A program made the translations under genes and the position numbers. From positions 930,001 through 994,000 of the forward strand of contig NZ_WAGX01000004.1 in NCBI RefSeq assembly GCF_008830185.1: DNA of 64,000 nucleotides, in the 5' to 3' direction. Every line of letters starts with the position of its first letter. The first letter of the stretch is position 1. The notes under the pieces were generated by a model. It made no database searches and had not been told where the DNA came from. It saw only the letters and a program-made list of their open reading frames with translations. This DNA is from Candidatus Galacturonatibacter soehngenii (GTDB lineage: Bacteria; Bacillota; Clostridia; Lachnospirales; Lachnospiraceae). Positions 35,686-44,494 of the stretch are shown one piece after another.

Positions 35686-37038
35686 TCAATTAGAATTATC
35701 CAGAAAAGTCTGACTAATAAAATCTGTGCTGATATCTCCACTTTGAAAATCAGCATGGCTTAATATTTCATACTGAAAATCAATATTTGTATCAATTCCC
35801 TCTATAATAAATTCTCCAAGTACACTTCGCATTTTGTTGATTGCTTTTTCTCTTGATTTATCATGTACGATTACTTTTGCAATCATAGAATCGTAAACAG
35901 CTGGTATTGTGTATCCATGGAACAGGGCGGTGTCTATCCTTACGCCTTTTCCTCCTGGTATGTGAAGATTTGTTATCTTTCCAGGACTTGGTGTAAAATT
36001 CTTCTTTGGGTTTTCTGCGTTAATTCTACATTCAATGGAATGTCCATTAAGAATAACTTGTTCTTGCTTGATACTTAATGGCTCACCCATTGCTATTTTG
36101 ATTTGCTCTTGCACTAAATCAATACCAGTTACTGTCTCTGTTACTGTATGTTCTACCTGGATTCTTGTATTCATCTCAATAAAATAAAATTCTCCACTTT
36201 TGTCTAGTAAAAATTCTATCGTTCCCGCATTTTCATAGTTTGCGGCTTTTGCTGCTAAAATGGCTGTATCACCCATTTTCTTTCGTAGTTCATTGCTAAT
36301 GGCAATGGATGGAGACTCCTCAATTAATTTCTGGTGATGTCTTTGTATGGAGCAGTCCCTTTCTCCAAGTTGTATGACATTTCCATACTTATCTGCTAGA
36401 ATCTGGAATTCTATATGCCTTGGATTTTGAACATATTTTTCGATGTACATGGTGTTATCACCAAATGCATTTACTGATTCAATTTGAGCTGTGTTAAATT
36501 GCTGTTCAAAGGAATTATGGTCTTCTACAATTCTCATACCTTTTCCGCCCCCACCACTGGAAGCCTTTATGATGACTGGATAGCCAATCTCATCTGCAAA
36601 TTTTATTCCATCCTTTGCTGTATATACGGGCTCTTTTGTTCCTGGAACTACAGGAACAAGAGCTTCTATCATTGTTCTTCTAGCTTCTGCCTTATTTCCC
36701 ATCTTATGAATCACATTAGCACTTGGTCCAATAAATGTAATGTTACACTTCGCACACATATCTACGAATTTACTATTTTCTGATAGAAAACCAAATCCTG
36801 CATGAATCGCATCTGCTTTTGTGGCAATGCAAGCACTAATGATTCGTTCCATATTCAAATAACTTTCTTTTGCTGGTGCAGGTCCAATGCATATGGCTTC
36901 ATCAGCAAGTAAGGTATGAAGCGCTTCTTTATCAGCCGTCGAATAAACTGCTACTGTTTGGATTCCCATTTCTCTGCAAGCACGAATGATACGTACTGCA
37001 ATTTCCCCTCTATTTGCGATTAAAATTTTCTTAAACAT
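35686..37038 (-). CDS. accC: Biotin carboxylase subunit of acetyl-CoA carboxylase
   Basis: A 450-residue ATP-grasp enzyme that carboxylates the biotin on AccB. It has [21 protein letters not shown], the ATP-binding Gly-rich loop [23 protein letters not shown], and [16 protein letters not shown]. The usual HPGYGFLSEN reads [10 protein letters not shown] here, with Pro to Ala and Tyr to Phe changes. GAGGTGCAGG precedes the ATG. Sits between fabZ (15 bp) and accDA (17 bp). Confidence 0.96.
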   Translation of the reverse strand: MFKKILIANRGEIAVRIIRACREMGIQTVAVYSTADKEALHTLLADEAICIGPAPAKESYLNMERIISACIATKADAIHAGFGFLSENSKFVDMCAKCNITFIGPSANVIHKMGNKAEARRTMIEALVPVVPGTKEPVYTAKDGIKFADEIGYPVIIKASSGGGGKGMRIVEDHNSFEQQFNTAQIESVNAFGDNTMYIEKYVQNPRHIEFQILADKYGNVIQLGERDCSIQRHHQKLIEESPSIAISNELRKKMGDTAILAAKAANYENAGTIEFLLDKSGEFYFIEMNTRIQVEHTVTETVTGIDLVQEQIKIAMGEPLSIKQEQVILNGHSIECRINAENPKKNFTPSPGKITNLHIPGGKGVRIDTALFHGYTIPAVYDSMIAKVIVHDKSREKAINKMRSVLGEFIIEGIDTNIDFQYEILSHADFQSGDISTDFISQTFLDNSN

Positions 37039-37053
37039 CTACCTGCACCTCAT

Positions 37054-37476
37054 TTATCCGATTGCAAAGGTCAGTTCAGCTACTGCTGCAACTTTACCGT
37101 CTACATAGGCTTTTGCACTACCAACACCCATCGGTCCTTTTTGTTTTATTATTTCAACTTCAAGCGTTAATACATCCCCTGGTACAACCTTCTTTTTAAA
37201 CTTTGCCGAATTGATAGCACCAAAGAATCCGATTTTGCCTTTGTTTTCAGGTATGCTAAGCATAGCAACCGTTCCTACCTGCGCCAATGCCTCAATAATT
37301 AAAACACCTGGCATAACTGGTTCAGCTGGAAAATGTCCTTGAAAGAATGGTTCGTTATAGGTTACACATTTGGTTCCAACTGCTCTTTTCCCTGGCTCTA
37401 GTTCTTCAATTCGATCGATTAACAAAAAGGGATGCCTATGGGGTATAATATCCATAATTTCTTTAATGTTTAACAT
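37054..37476 (-). CDS. fabZ: 3-hydroxyacyl-ACP dehydratase
   Basis: A 140-residue hot-dog-fold enzyme. The catalytic histidine lies in [23 protein letters not shown] together with the conserved glutamate. The N-terminus has [13 protein letters not shown]. It dehydrates 3-hydroxyacyl-ACP to enoyl-ACP, the substrate of FabK. Two bases separate it from the accB stop, so translation is coupled. No FabA-type gene is present. Confidence 0.96.
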   Translation of the reverse strand: MLNIKEIMDIIPHRHPFLLIDRIEELEPGKRAVGTKCVTYNEPFFQGHFPAEPVMPGVLIIEALAQVGTVAMLSIPENKGKIGFFGAINSAKFKKKVVPGDVLTLEVEIIKQKGPMGVGSAKAYVDGKVAAVAELTFAIG

Positions 37477-37478
37477 AG

Positions 37479-37910
37479 TTACACTTCCTTTATTCGAAAT
37501 AGTGGCTGGCCATACTCTACCATATCACCATCTTTTACTAGTATTTCTTCTACTACACCGTCACAATCACACTCAATCTCATTCATCAGCTTCATTGCTT
37601 CAATAATACCAATGATTTGACCTTTTTTCACAGTGTCTCCAATTTTTACAAAAGCTTCTTCTTCTGGACCTGGTGCACTATAAAACACCCCTACCAAAAT
37701 AGAAGAAATTATTTTTCCTTCTTTTTCTATCGACTGCTTACTAATCTGCGCTTCTGTAGCAACAATTGGAGTAGCCCCTACTGCTGAAACAATCTGTGTT
37801 TGGGTATTCTTTTCTAAAACAAGCTTTATATTTTCTTCTTCATATACAAAATTTGTGATAGAAGAATCAGATACCGCTTTAATTAATTTTTCTATGTTAT
37901 TCAATTCCAT
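37479..37910 (-). CDS. accB: Biotin carboxyl carrier protein of acetyl-CoA carboxylase
   Basis: A 143-residue carrier protein. The C-terminal biotinyl domain holds the biotinylated lysine Lys107 in EAMKLMNE, within a typical [17 protein letters not shown] fold. The Ala/Pro-rich linker is short. GAGG precedes the ATG, three bases after the fabF stop. Confidence 0.96.
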   Translation of the reverse strand: MELNNIEKLIKAVSDSSITNFVYEEENIKLVLEKNTQTQIVSAVGATPIVATEAQISKQSIEKEGKIISSILVGVFYSAPGPEEEAFVKIGDTVKKGQIIGIIEAMKLMNEIECDCDGVVEEILVKDGDMVEYGQPLFRIKEV

Positions 37911-37913
37911 TTG

Positions 37914-39149
37914 TTATACCTCACTGTATTTTTTCACTAAAATACTGGCATTGTGTCCACCAAATCCAAAGGAATTACTTAAAGCATAATCTACCTTGCA
38001 ATTCTCTGCCTTTGCCATATAGTTTAAATCTAATTCTTCATCTTTGATTTGATATCCTACTGTGGCATGAATGAATTCTTCTTGTATTTCTTTTACGCAA
38101 GTTATAAACTCAATTGCACCAGCAGCTCCAAGCAAATGCCCTACCAAAGATTTGGTTGAGTTAATTTTCATTTGATACGCATGTTCGCCAAACGCCAGCT
38201 TAATTGCCCTAGTTTCAAACAAATCATTATGATGCGTACTAGTTCCATGTGCATTAATATAAGTAATATCTTCTGGTTCCAATCCAGCTTCCTTTACCGC
38301 ATTCATCATAGCTCTTGCAGCTCCTGAACCATCTTCTGCTGGAGATGTGATATGAAATGCATCACTTGAGGTACCATAGCCTACTATTTCTGCATATATC
38401 TTCGCACCACGTTTTTTTGCATGTTCTAATTCTTCCAAAATAACAATTCCTGCGCCTTCTCCCATGACAAATCCACTTCTTTCTTTATCAAATGGAATGG
38501 AACATCTTGCTGGGTCTGTTGAATCAGAAAGTGCTGTTAATGCTGCAAAGCCTGCTACTCCAATTGGGGTTACACAGCCTTCTGTTCCTCCTGCCACCAT
38601 AACATCAGCCTCACTACACTGGATGCTACGAAATGCCTCACCAATAGAGTTAGCACCTGTTGTACATGCCGTAACTACATTGATACTTTTTCCTTTCAGA
38701 CCAAACTGAATCGATACGTTACCAGCCGCCATATTAGATATCATCATTGGAACCAATAATGGATTTACTCTTCCAGGTCCTTTTTCTAATAACTTTTTAT
38801 GTTCTCTTTCGACTGCCTGTAGACTACCAATTCCAGAGCCTACTGACACACCAATACGATAAGGATCTTCTTTTTCCAAATCAAGCTTGGAGTTTTCTAA
38901 TGCTTCTTTGGTAGCAGCGATTGCATATTGGCAAAATAGCTCCATCCTCTTTGCTGCCTTAGCATCCATATAATTTTTTCCGTCAAAGCCTTTTACTTCT
39001 GCTGCCAACTTTGTTTTGTAATCAGAAGTATCAAACTTCGTAATTTCAGCAAAGCCTATTTTCTCTTCTTTTACGCTATTCCAAAATTCCTCTACACTTA
39101 ATCCAATGGGTGTGATTGCACCCATACCAGTAATTACTACTCTTCTCAT
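37914..39149 (-). CDS. fabF: 3-oxoacyl-ACP synthase II
   Basis: A 411-residue condensing enzyme with the Cys-His-His triad: cysteine in NVVTACTTGANSIG (~163), histidines in NAHGTSTHHND and KSLVGHLLGAAG. It extends acyl-ACP with malonyl-ACP. AAGGAG precedes the ATG at 39149; an in-frame start at 39188 overlaps fabG and lacks a ribosome site. No fabH for the first condensation is found in this cluster. Confidence 0.96.
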   Translation of the reverse strand: MRRVVITGMGAITPIGLSVEEFWNSVKEEKIGFAEITKFDTSDYKTKLAAEVKGFDGKNYMDAKAAKRMELFCQYAIAATKEALENSKLDLEKEDPYRIGVSVGSGIGSLQAVEREHKKLLEKGPGRVNPLLVPMMISNMAAGNVSIQFGLKGKSINVVTACTTGANSIGEAFRSIQCSEADVMVAGGTEGCVTPIGVAGFAALTALSDSTDPARCSIPFDKERSGFVMGEGAGIVILEELEHAKKRGAKIYAEIVGYGTSSDAFHITSPAEDGSGAARAMMNAVKEAGLEPEDITYINAHGTSTHHNDLFETRAIKLAFGEHAYQMKINSTKSLVGHLLGAAGAIEFITCVKEIQEEFIHATVGYQIKDEELDLNYMAKAENCKVDYALSNSFGFGGHNASILVKKYSEV

Positions 39150-39162
39150 ACCATACTCCTTT

Positions 39163-39903
39163 TTACATTGCCATTCCGCCATCAACACTGATTACCTGAC
39201 CTGTAATATAATTTGCTTTGTCAGATGCTAAAAAACAAACCATATTAGCAATCTCTTCTACTTTTCCAAATCTTCCAAGTGGTATCTGCTTTGTTGCTTG
39301 TTCTCTTACTGCCTCAGATAAAACCTGTGTCATATCTGTCTCTATAAATCCTGGTGCAACTGCATTTACCGTAATCCCTCTGCTAGCAAGCTCTCTTGCA
39401 GCTGATTTTGTAAGACCAATTACTCCTGCCTTTGAGGCACAATAATTTGCCTGACCAACATTGCCAAGTATTCCAGATACAGATGAAATATTAATAATCT
39501 TTCCAGATTTTTGCTTTAACATCTGTCTTGATATATGTTTCATACAATTAAAGGTACCTTTTAAGTTAATGTCAATAACTTGGTCAAACTCTTCTTCCTT
39601 CATTTTCATAAGAAGATTATCTTTTGTAATTCCTGCATTATTTACTAAGATATCGATTCTTTCATGTTCTTTGATAAGATCTGCTATTAGACTAGAAGCC
39701 TCTTCAAAATCGCTGACATTGCATTGATACGCTTTTGCCTTGCCACCAAAAGAAATGATTTCTTGAATCACTTCTTCTGCCTTTTCTTTCGAGCCATTAT
39801 AGTTAACGGCTACAAAAGCACCTTCTTTTGCGAGTGTAATGGCTATTTCTTTTCCTATTCCTCTGCTTGCTCCCGTTACTAATGCTATTTTTCCTTTTAA
39901 CAT
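39163..39903 (-). CDS. fabG: 3-oxoacyl-ACP reductase
   Basis: A 246-residue short-chain dehydrogenase. The NADPH loop is [12 protein letters not shown]; the NNAG motif and catalytic Ser-Tyr-Lys (ISSVSG ... YCASKAG) are all present. It reduces 3-oxoacyl-ACP. AGGAG lies before the ATG; 28 bp follow the fabD stop. Confidence 0.96.
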   Translation of the reverse strand: MLKGKIALVTGASRGIGKEIAITLAKEGAFVAVNYNGSKEKAEEVIQEIISFGGKAKAYQCNVSDFEEASSLIADLIKEHERIDILVNNAGITKDNLLMKMKEEEFDQVIDINLKGTFNCMKHISRQMLKQKSGKIINISSVSGILGNVGQANYCASKAGVIGLTKSAARELASRGITVNAVAPGFIETDMTQVLSEAVREQATKQIPLGRFGKVEEIANMVCFLASDKANYITGQVISVDGGMAM

Positions 39904-39931
39904 ACAACTCTCCTATCCTAGCTACCTACAT

Positions 39932-40846
39932 CTATAATTCAGCCAGTTTACCTAAATCCTCATATTTTTCTATGTTAATTACCTTTACCGTTCTATCAAT
40001 CTTTTTAATAAAGGAAGATAGTGTCTTTCCAGGTCCAATTTCTACAAAAGTATCTACGCCGTCCTTTATCATTGTTTCTACACTCTGCTGCCATTTTACA
40101 GAAGAATATACCTGCTTTTCTAGTAAGTCGACAACCTGTAACTTATCCGTTACATAATTTGCCGTAACATTACTAACATATGGTATCGTTACATCACTAA
40201 AAACAGCCTTATCTAGTACTTCTCGTAGCTTCTTGCCAGCCTCCTTTAACATAAGAGAGTGAAAAGGTCCACTTACATTAAGTCTAATTACCCTTTTTGC
40301 CCCAGCTTCTGTTAATTTTTCTGAAGCAGTATTTACGGCTTCTTCTTCACCTGATATTACAATTTGGCCTGGGCAATTGTAATTAGCAATTTGAACAATT
40401 CCTTGTGTACTGTTACAGACTTCTTCGATTCTGATAGTATCAAGTCCTAGTACGGCTGCCATCGCACCACCTTCTGGTACTGCTTCTTGCATAAATTTAC
40501 CCCTTTGCTTTACTACCTTAAAGGCCTCTTCAAAGCTAAGCACCTTGGATGCTACCAAGGCACTATATTCACCAAGACTTAAGCCTGCGCTGATTTGGGG
40601 TGAATAACCTCTTAATTCTATCTCTTTTAACATAGCACAGCATACCGTAAGCATTGCAATTTGCGTAAACTCCGTAATGTTTAGCTTATCATTTTCTTCA
40701 AACAAAAGCTCTGCCATATTTATATTTCCTAATTCGCTGGCTTTTTCAAATATTTTTCTTGCTTCGTCGCTGTTTTCATAAAAATCTTTACCCATTCCAA
40801 TGTATTGTGCCCCTTGTCCTGGGAAGACAAAAGCTAATTTATTCAT
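39932..40846 (-). CDS. fabD: Malonyl-CoA--ACP transacylase
   Basis: A 304-residue acyltransferase. The N-terminal FVFPGQGAQYIGMG and the catalytic serine Ser90 in GLSLGEYSAL are intact, with the partner histidine in SGPFHSLML (~200). It moves malonyl from CoA to ACP. AGGAGAG precedes the ATG. A perfect FabT-like box lies 26 bp upstream, so it may start a second transcript inside the cluster. Confidence 0.96.
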   Translation of the reverse strand: MNKLAFVFPGQGAQYIGMGKDFYENSDEARKIFEKASELGNINMAELLFEENDKLNITEFTQIAMLTVCCAMLKEIELRGYSPQISAGLSLGEYSALVASKVLSFEEAFKVVKQRGKFMQEAVPEGGAMAAVLGLDTIRIEEVCNSTQGIVQIANYNCPGQIVISGEEEAVNTASEKLTEAGAKRVIRLNVSGPFHSLMLKEAGKKLREVLDKAVFSDVTIPYVSNVTANYVTDKLQVVDLLEKQVYSSVKWQQSVETMIKDGVDTFVEIGPGKTLSSFIKKIDRTVKVINIEKYEDLGKLAEL

Positions 40847-40871
40847 GTTGCTCTCCTAAATCGACATTTAT

Positions 40872-40884
40872 TTTGATTATCAAA
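40872..40884. promoter_or_regulatory. FabT-like operator before fabD
   Basis: TTTGATTATCAAA is an exact match to the inverted repeat known as the FabT box of streptococci and lactococci. It lies 26 bp before the fabD start. Binding by a MarR-family regulator encoded elsewhere is inferred. Confidence 0.65.
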
Positions 40885-40911
40885 GTATTTATTTAAAAAA
40901 ATTTCCTGCTG

Positions 40912-40952
40912 TTCCTATTCGCCACCGTCTCTTTTAAAGTGACAAATAGGAA
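40912..40952 (-). other. Stem-loop between fabK and fabD
   Basis: In the minus-strand RNA, 14 consecutive pairs form (two G-U) between 40939-40952 and 40912-40925 with a 13-base loop. The plus strand would have two mismatches, so the structure fits the transcribed RNA. A T-run (TTTTTTT) follows after ten bases. It may act as terminator, attenuator or processing site that separates acpP-fabK from the rest. Confidence 0.6.
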
Positions 40953-40957
40953 ACTAA

Positions 40958-41884
40958 CTAATTAATCTTTAATAATTGCTCTGCTTCCTTTATAATCTCT
41001 TGTATAATCTGGCTACATGTTTGCTCTTGTTTAATAAGCCCTGCAATTTGTCCTGCCATTACTGTTCCGTCAACAATATCACCTTCTACAACTGCTTTAC
41101 GCAATGACCCAAGTGTCAGATACTCTAACTCTTCAAAGGAAGCACCTTCCTTTTCCATTTTTAGGTATTCTCTTGTCATTTTATTTCTAAGTTGTCTTAC
41201 TGGATGACCAGTACTTCTACCAGTAACTTCAGAATCAATATCCTTTGCTGCAATCACACGTTGCTTATAAGCATCATGAACCACTGCTTCTTTTGCAACC
41301 ACAAATCTTGTGCCTATTTGAGCTGCCTCTGCACCAAGCATACGAATTGCTGCAAATCCTCTGCCATCGCCAATACCGCCTGCTGCTATGACAGGGATAT
41401 TTACAGCGTCAACCACTTGTGGAACTAGTGTCATTGTCGTTTGTTCTCCAATGTGCCCACCTGATTCGCATCCCTCTGCAACAACTGCATCTGCTCCATA
41501 ACGCTCCATACGTCTTGCAAGTGCAACCGAAGCTACAACTGGAATTACTTTGATTCCTGCTGCCTTCCACATTTCCATATATTTTTCAGGGTTTCCTGCT
41601 CCTGTTGTAACAGCGGCAACTCCTTCTTCTACTACAATCTTTGCAATCTCTTCGGCATGCGGACTTAACAACATAATGTTTACACCAAATGGCTTGTCGG
41701 TTAACTCCTTCGCCTTTCGTATTTGATCTCGAACTACTTCTGTCGGGGCATTTGCTGCTCCGATTAATCCAAAGCCTCCTGCATTTGATACAGCTGCCGC
41801 AAGATTATGTTCAGCAACCCAAGCCATTCCCCCTTGGATAATTGGATATTCAATACCCAAAAGCTCTGTTACTCTGGTTTTCAT
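40958..41884 (-). CDS. fabK: Enoyl-ACP reductase II
   Basis: A 308-residue FMN-dependent reductase for the last step of the elongation cycle. It has YPIIQGGMAWVAEHNLAAAVSNAGGFG, GAGNPEKYM, EGCESGGHIGE and IPVIAAGGIGDGRG. FabK replaces FabI in many Clostridia and streptococci and is insensitive to triclosan. The ATG at 41884 lies one base after the acpP stop. Confidence 0.94.
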   Translation of the reverse strand: MKTRVTELLGIEYPIIQGGMAWVAEHNLAAAVSNAGGFGLIGAANAPTEVVRDQIRKAKELTDKPFGVNIMLLSPHAEEIAKIVVEEGVAAVTTGAGNPEKYMEMWKAAGIKVIPVVASVALARRMERYGADAVVAEGCESGGHIGEQTTMTLVPQVVDAVNIPVIAAGGIGDGRGFAAIRMLGAEAAQIGTRFVVAKEAVVHDAYKQRVIAAKDIDSEVTGRSTGHPVRQLRNKMTREYLKMEKEGASFEELEYLTLGSLRKAVVEGDIVDGTVMAGQIAGLIKQEQTCSQIIQEIIKEAEQLLKIN

Positions 41885-41885
41885 A

Positions 41886-42116
41886 TTATTCAACGCCTTT
41901 TCCTTTTAAATAATCTACCACATCACCAACAGTCACTAATTTTTCTAAATCTTCTGAAGGAATTTCTACAGAGTATTCATCTTCTAGTGCCATAACTAAT
42001 TCAAATAGGTCTAAAGAGTCTGCACCTAAATCTTCTTTAAATGATGTTTCTAGTGTAATCGTATCTTCCTGTGCGCTTAATTGCTCTGCAATAATTTCTT
42101 TCATTCTTTCTAACAT
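41886..42116 (-). CDS. acpP: Acyl carrier protein
   Basis: A 76-residue acidic helical protein with the phosphopantetheine serine Ser34 in [10 protein letters not shown]. It carries acyl chains between the Fab enzymes. AAAGGAG precedes the ATG. First gene of the cluster, with two FabT-like boxes upstream. The usual LDSVELV is here LDLFELV, a common variant. Confidence 0.97.
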   Translation of the reverse strand: MLERMKEIIAEQLSAQEDTITLETSFKEDLGADSLDLFELVMALEDEYSVEIPSEDLEKLVTVGDVVDYLKGKGVE

Positions 42117-42143
42117 AATAGGTTCTCCTTTATTTTACATTGT

Positions 42144-42172
42144 TTTGATTTGCAAATAGTTTGATATTCAAA
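42144..42172. promoter_or_regulatory. Tandem FabT-like boxes before acpP
   Basis: TTTGATATTCAAA (42160-42172) is a perfect 5-3-5 inverted repeat; TTTGATTTGCAAA (42144-42156) is a near copy three bases away. Both lie within 60 bp of the acpP start, as expected for control of the whole cluster. Confidence 0.6.
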
Positions 42173-42250
42173 GTATATATAGTTTCATTTTTTTTGTCAA
42201 GATTTTTTTTATAAACTTTCTATATTGAACAATGAGTAGCCTTTTACATA

Positions 42251-42310
42251 AAAAATAATGCAATAATTCTCTTCCTATGCTTCTTTGGATATGAGAATTA
42301 TTGCACTTTT
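42251..42310 (-). terminator. Terminator between the DUF1700-like gene and acpP
   Basis: Arms TGCAATAATTCTC and GAGAATTATTGCA form a 13-bp stem with a 21-base loop; the minus-strand product continues into an A/T-rich run. It ends the PadR-membrane protein operon. Confidence 0.65.
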
Positions 42311-42319
42311 TAATCAATA

Positions 42320-43291
42320 TTAATTTTCTTTCGTGGACATTGAATATACGGCACAAAATCCACCAAACAAGATTCCTGTAAGAGGAAATACAATCCAGTT
42401 AATCTCCCATTTATGATAAACAAGCCCTGTAAATAAGAAAATGCAAACTGCAATTGGCCATATAATGCTGGCTACAATACCTATTACTTTACTTTCTTTG
42501 CTTTTTTCGACTTTGTATTCATCGATTTGTAGTAATTGTTTGCATGCATTTGCTTTACTACCTGTGGTTATTAATATATAGACTGCTATACTTATCATAA
42601 AAAGAAGTATTGATCCACCATAAGTTGTTGCATCATCACTAATCATATTAGAGATTAGTGCTGGCACTAGCGAAAGAAAGCACACACTTACTCCAATGAT
42701 TACGCCTTGCGTTTGCTTTGTTTTTTCCTGGTTGTAATAGTTTTCAACATATGCTCTTGTGGCTAATGTAGTTTTAAATTTATTCTCTTCAATAAATTTA
42801 TAAGAATCAAGCTTAGTACCACTATAGATTAAAATCGCAACCGCTGGAATTAAGAAAACAAGGAAAATCAAAGCTGGAAACGTATTTTTTGCATTACCAG
42901 ACAACTGTGTTAAAAATAAATTATCTTCTAATGCCTGGTATACAAAAGCAAGAATAGAAGTACTAAATATAATCATCCATACACCCAATCCTACCATTTT
43001 ATCTGACTTATGTTTTAAAGACAAATACTCTTTTGCTGGTTCTAAATCTAGCGTTGGTAGTTGGCTTTGATTCATCTTTGTTTGAACCTCCATCTCATTT
43101 AACAGTTCATCAATATTTCCAAACTCAGATATTACAATTCCAATTGCTTCATTTTCCGTCTTTCCCTCTCTTTTTAATTCTATATATTTATCTTCCATGC
43201 TGTCTTGTAAATCAGATTTCAATCTCATAATTTCTTCTGACTCAGGTAATCCAATAAAGATACTATCTAAATAGTTTTTGATTGTCTCCAT
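42320..43291 (-). CDS. Membrane protein with HAAS/permease-prefix domain
   Basis: A 323-residue protein. Residues 1-70 form a soluble helical prefix (METIKNYLDSIFIGLPESEE, ENEAIGIVISEFGNIDELL) of the HAAS/DUF1700 type that pairs with PadR regulators. It is followed by about six membrane helices. AAAGGAG precedes the ATG, one base after the regulator stop. Function unknown; the PadR pairing suggests envelope stress or transport. Confidence 0.7.
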   Translation of the reverse strand: METIKNYLDSIFIGLPESEEIMRLKSDLQDSMEDKYIELKREGKTENEAIGIVISEFGNIDELLNEMEVQTKMNQSQLPTLDLEPAKEYLSLKHKSDKMVGLGVWMIIFSTSILAFVYQALEDNLFLTQLSGNAKNTFPALIFLVFLIPAVAILIYSGTKLDSYKFIEENKFKTTLATRAYVENYYNQEKTKQTQGVIIGVSVCFLSLVPALISNMISDDATTYGGSILLFMISIAVYILITTGSKANACKQLLQIDEYKVEKSKESKVIGIVASIIWPIAVCIFLFTGLVYHKWEINWIVFPLTGILFGGFCAVYSMSTKEN

Positions 43292-43292
43292 A

Positions 43293-43622
43293 CTATCCCA
43301 TCTCCTTTATAAATTTATTAATAACTTCCTTGGTTACTTCCCATTCTTCACATTTTTCCTTATAATACTGCAATCCTTCTTGCGTTATTTTATAGTAGGT
43401 TCTTCTTTTTCCTTGTGTTTCTTCACCAAAAAACGATTGAATATATCCATTCTTCTCTAATCTTGCAAACGCAGAATATAGGGTTGTTTCTTTCATTACG
43501 TACTCTTCATTCGTAATCTGTCTAATATTTTTAGATATCTCATATCCGTAAGAAGAATCCTCTAATAATAAATACAAAATTATAATATCATTATAGCCAC
43601 GAATGATATCGCTACTTATCAA
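43293..43622 (-). CDS. PadR family transcriptional regulator
   Basis: A 109-residue regulator. The PadR winged helix shows IIRGYNDIIILYLLLEDSSYGYEI and ETTLYSAFARLEKNGYIQSFF, with the KRRTYYKITQEG wing and a helical dimerisation tail. The start is a TTG at 43622 preceded by AAAGGAG; the open frame continues to 43727 but that part would run through the operator. It is co-transcribed with the membrane protein. Confidence 0.85.
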   Translation of the reverse strand: MISSDIIRGYNDIIILYLLLEDSSYGYEISKNIRQITNEEYVMKETTLYSAFARLEKNGYIQSFFGEETQGKRRTYYKITQEGLQYYKEKCEEWEVTKEVINKFIKEMG

Positions 43623-43684
43623 AATTTCATCACTCCTTTCGTTTAGTGACAAATATGGTATTTCAAAAATTACTTCATCTATCA

Positions 43685-43742
43685 TACTACGGCTGTCGTA
43701 CTTTATCTGTCGTAGTAATTGTAACATAACTACTACGATAAG
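43685..43742 (-). promoter_or_regulatory. Repeat-rich PadR operator
   Basis: Three related elements lie before the PadR gene: TACTACGGCTGTCGTA, CTGTCGTAGTA and TACTACGATAAG. CGTAGTA and TACTACG (43711-43737) are perfect inverted repeats 13 bases apart. This arrangement fits an autoregulated PadR operator. Confidence 0.55.
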
Positions 43743-43801
43743 TAAAGTAATTTTTCAAGAGAAATTATATAATGAGAAAGTTTTAATAACTTTCCCATTA
43801 T

Positions 43802-43836
43802 ATAAAAAAAACAAGAAATAGTTAACTATCTCTTGT
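43802..43836 (-). terminator. Terminator of the zinc-ribbon protein gene
   Basis: CAAGAGATAG and CTATTTCTTG form a 10-bp stem (one mismatch pair as G-U) around TTAA, followed by eight T on the minus strand. Confidence 0.8.
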
Positions 43837-43887
43837 TCAAATCTTCCTATTTTAATTTCTTTCATTATATAGAAGGTAGGCTGTGAA

Positions 43888-44325
43888 TTAATCCTTGTTG
43901 ATGTAACGCATTTTACCTTCTAGTTTTCTTGGAATATCACCGATTTCACTTTCTTTAATTTCAATTGCATTGGATAAGTCTCTAATTAGTTCTGTAGCGC
44001 ATTCCTTGCAATACTTACCAAACCGTATATCAACACCACATTTCTTGCATTTTATAAATATATCAGATCCTTCAGGAATTTCTAACTGACCACTTCTTAA
44101 AAAGTTATCAATTTTTCTTATTGGAACACCACATTCTTTCGATACAACTGACATAGTTGTAATTCCATTTTTTTCTATATATTCCTTTACAATTCCAAAG
44201 GTACTTTTCTCTTCAAATCCGCAACTAGGACACTTTACTAATTCAGGAACTATTTGTTTGTAATCCGCTCCACATATAGGACATCTAGAAGGATCTGCTC
44301 CTCGTTCTATACGTATACCTGCCAT
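43888..44325 (-). CDS. Zinc-ribbon protein with helix-turn-helix core
   Basis: A 145-residue protein with two zinc ribbons. The first is CPICGADYKQ...CPSCGF near the N-terminus, the second CKKCGVDIRFGKYCKEC near residue 95-112. Between them a helical part (EYIEKNGITTMSVVSKECGVPIRKIDNFLRSG) resembles the YvyF-type flagellar operon protein. GAGGTG precedes the ATG. No flagellar genes are adjacent. It may be a small DNA-binding or ribosome-associated protein; function unknown. Confidence 0.6.
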   Translation of the reverse strand: MAGIRIERGADPSRCPICGADYKQIVPELVKCPSCGFEEKSTFGIVKEYIEKNGITTMSVVSKECGVPIRKIDNFLRSGQLEIPEGSDIFIKCKKCGVDIRFGKYCKECATELIRDLSNAIEIKESEIGDIPRKLEGKMRYINKD

Positions 44326-44427
44326 CCTTTCACCTCGTAATCTTCATTTGTTTATGTAAATCGAATGTCTTGTCATTATTTTACCATATTTTATTATATC
44401 TGCAAGCTTCTTTTGTATTATTATACG

Positions 44428-44470
44428 AAAAAAAGCCAAAAACCGTACTGTTTATACGGAATTCGGCTTA
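44428..44470 (-). terminator. Terminator of the Arg/Asn-rich protein gene
   Basis: On the minus strand AAGCC/GGCTT and CCGTA/TACGG form nested stems followed by TTTTTTT. Confidence 0.65.
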
Positions 44471-44494
44471 ATATATTAAAATTCTATTAACTGG

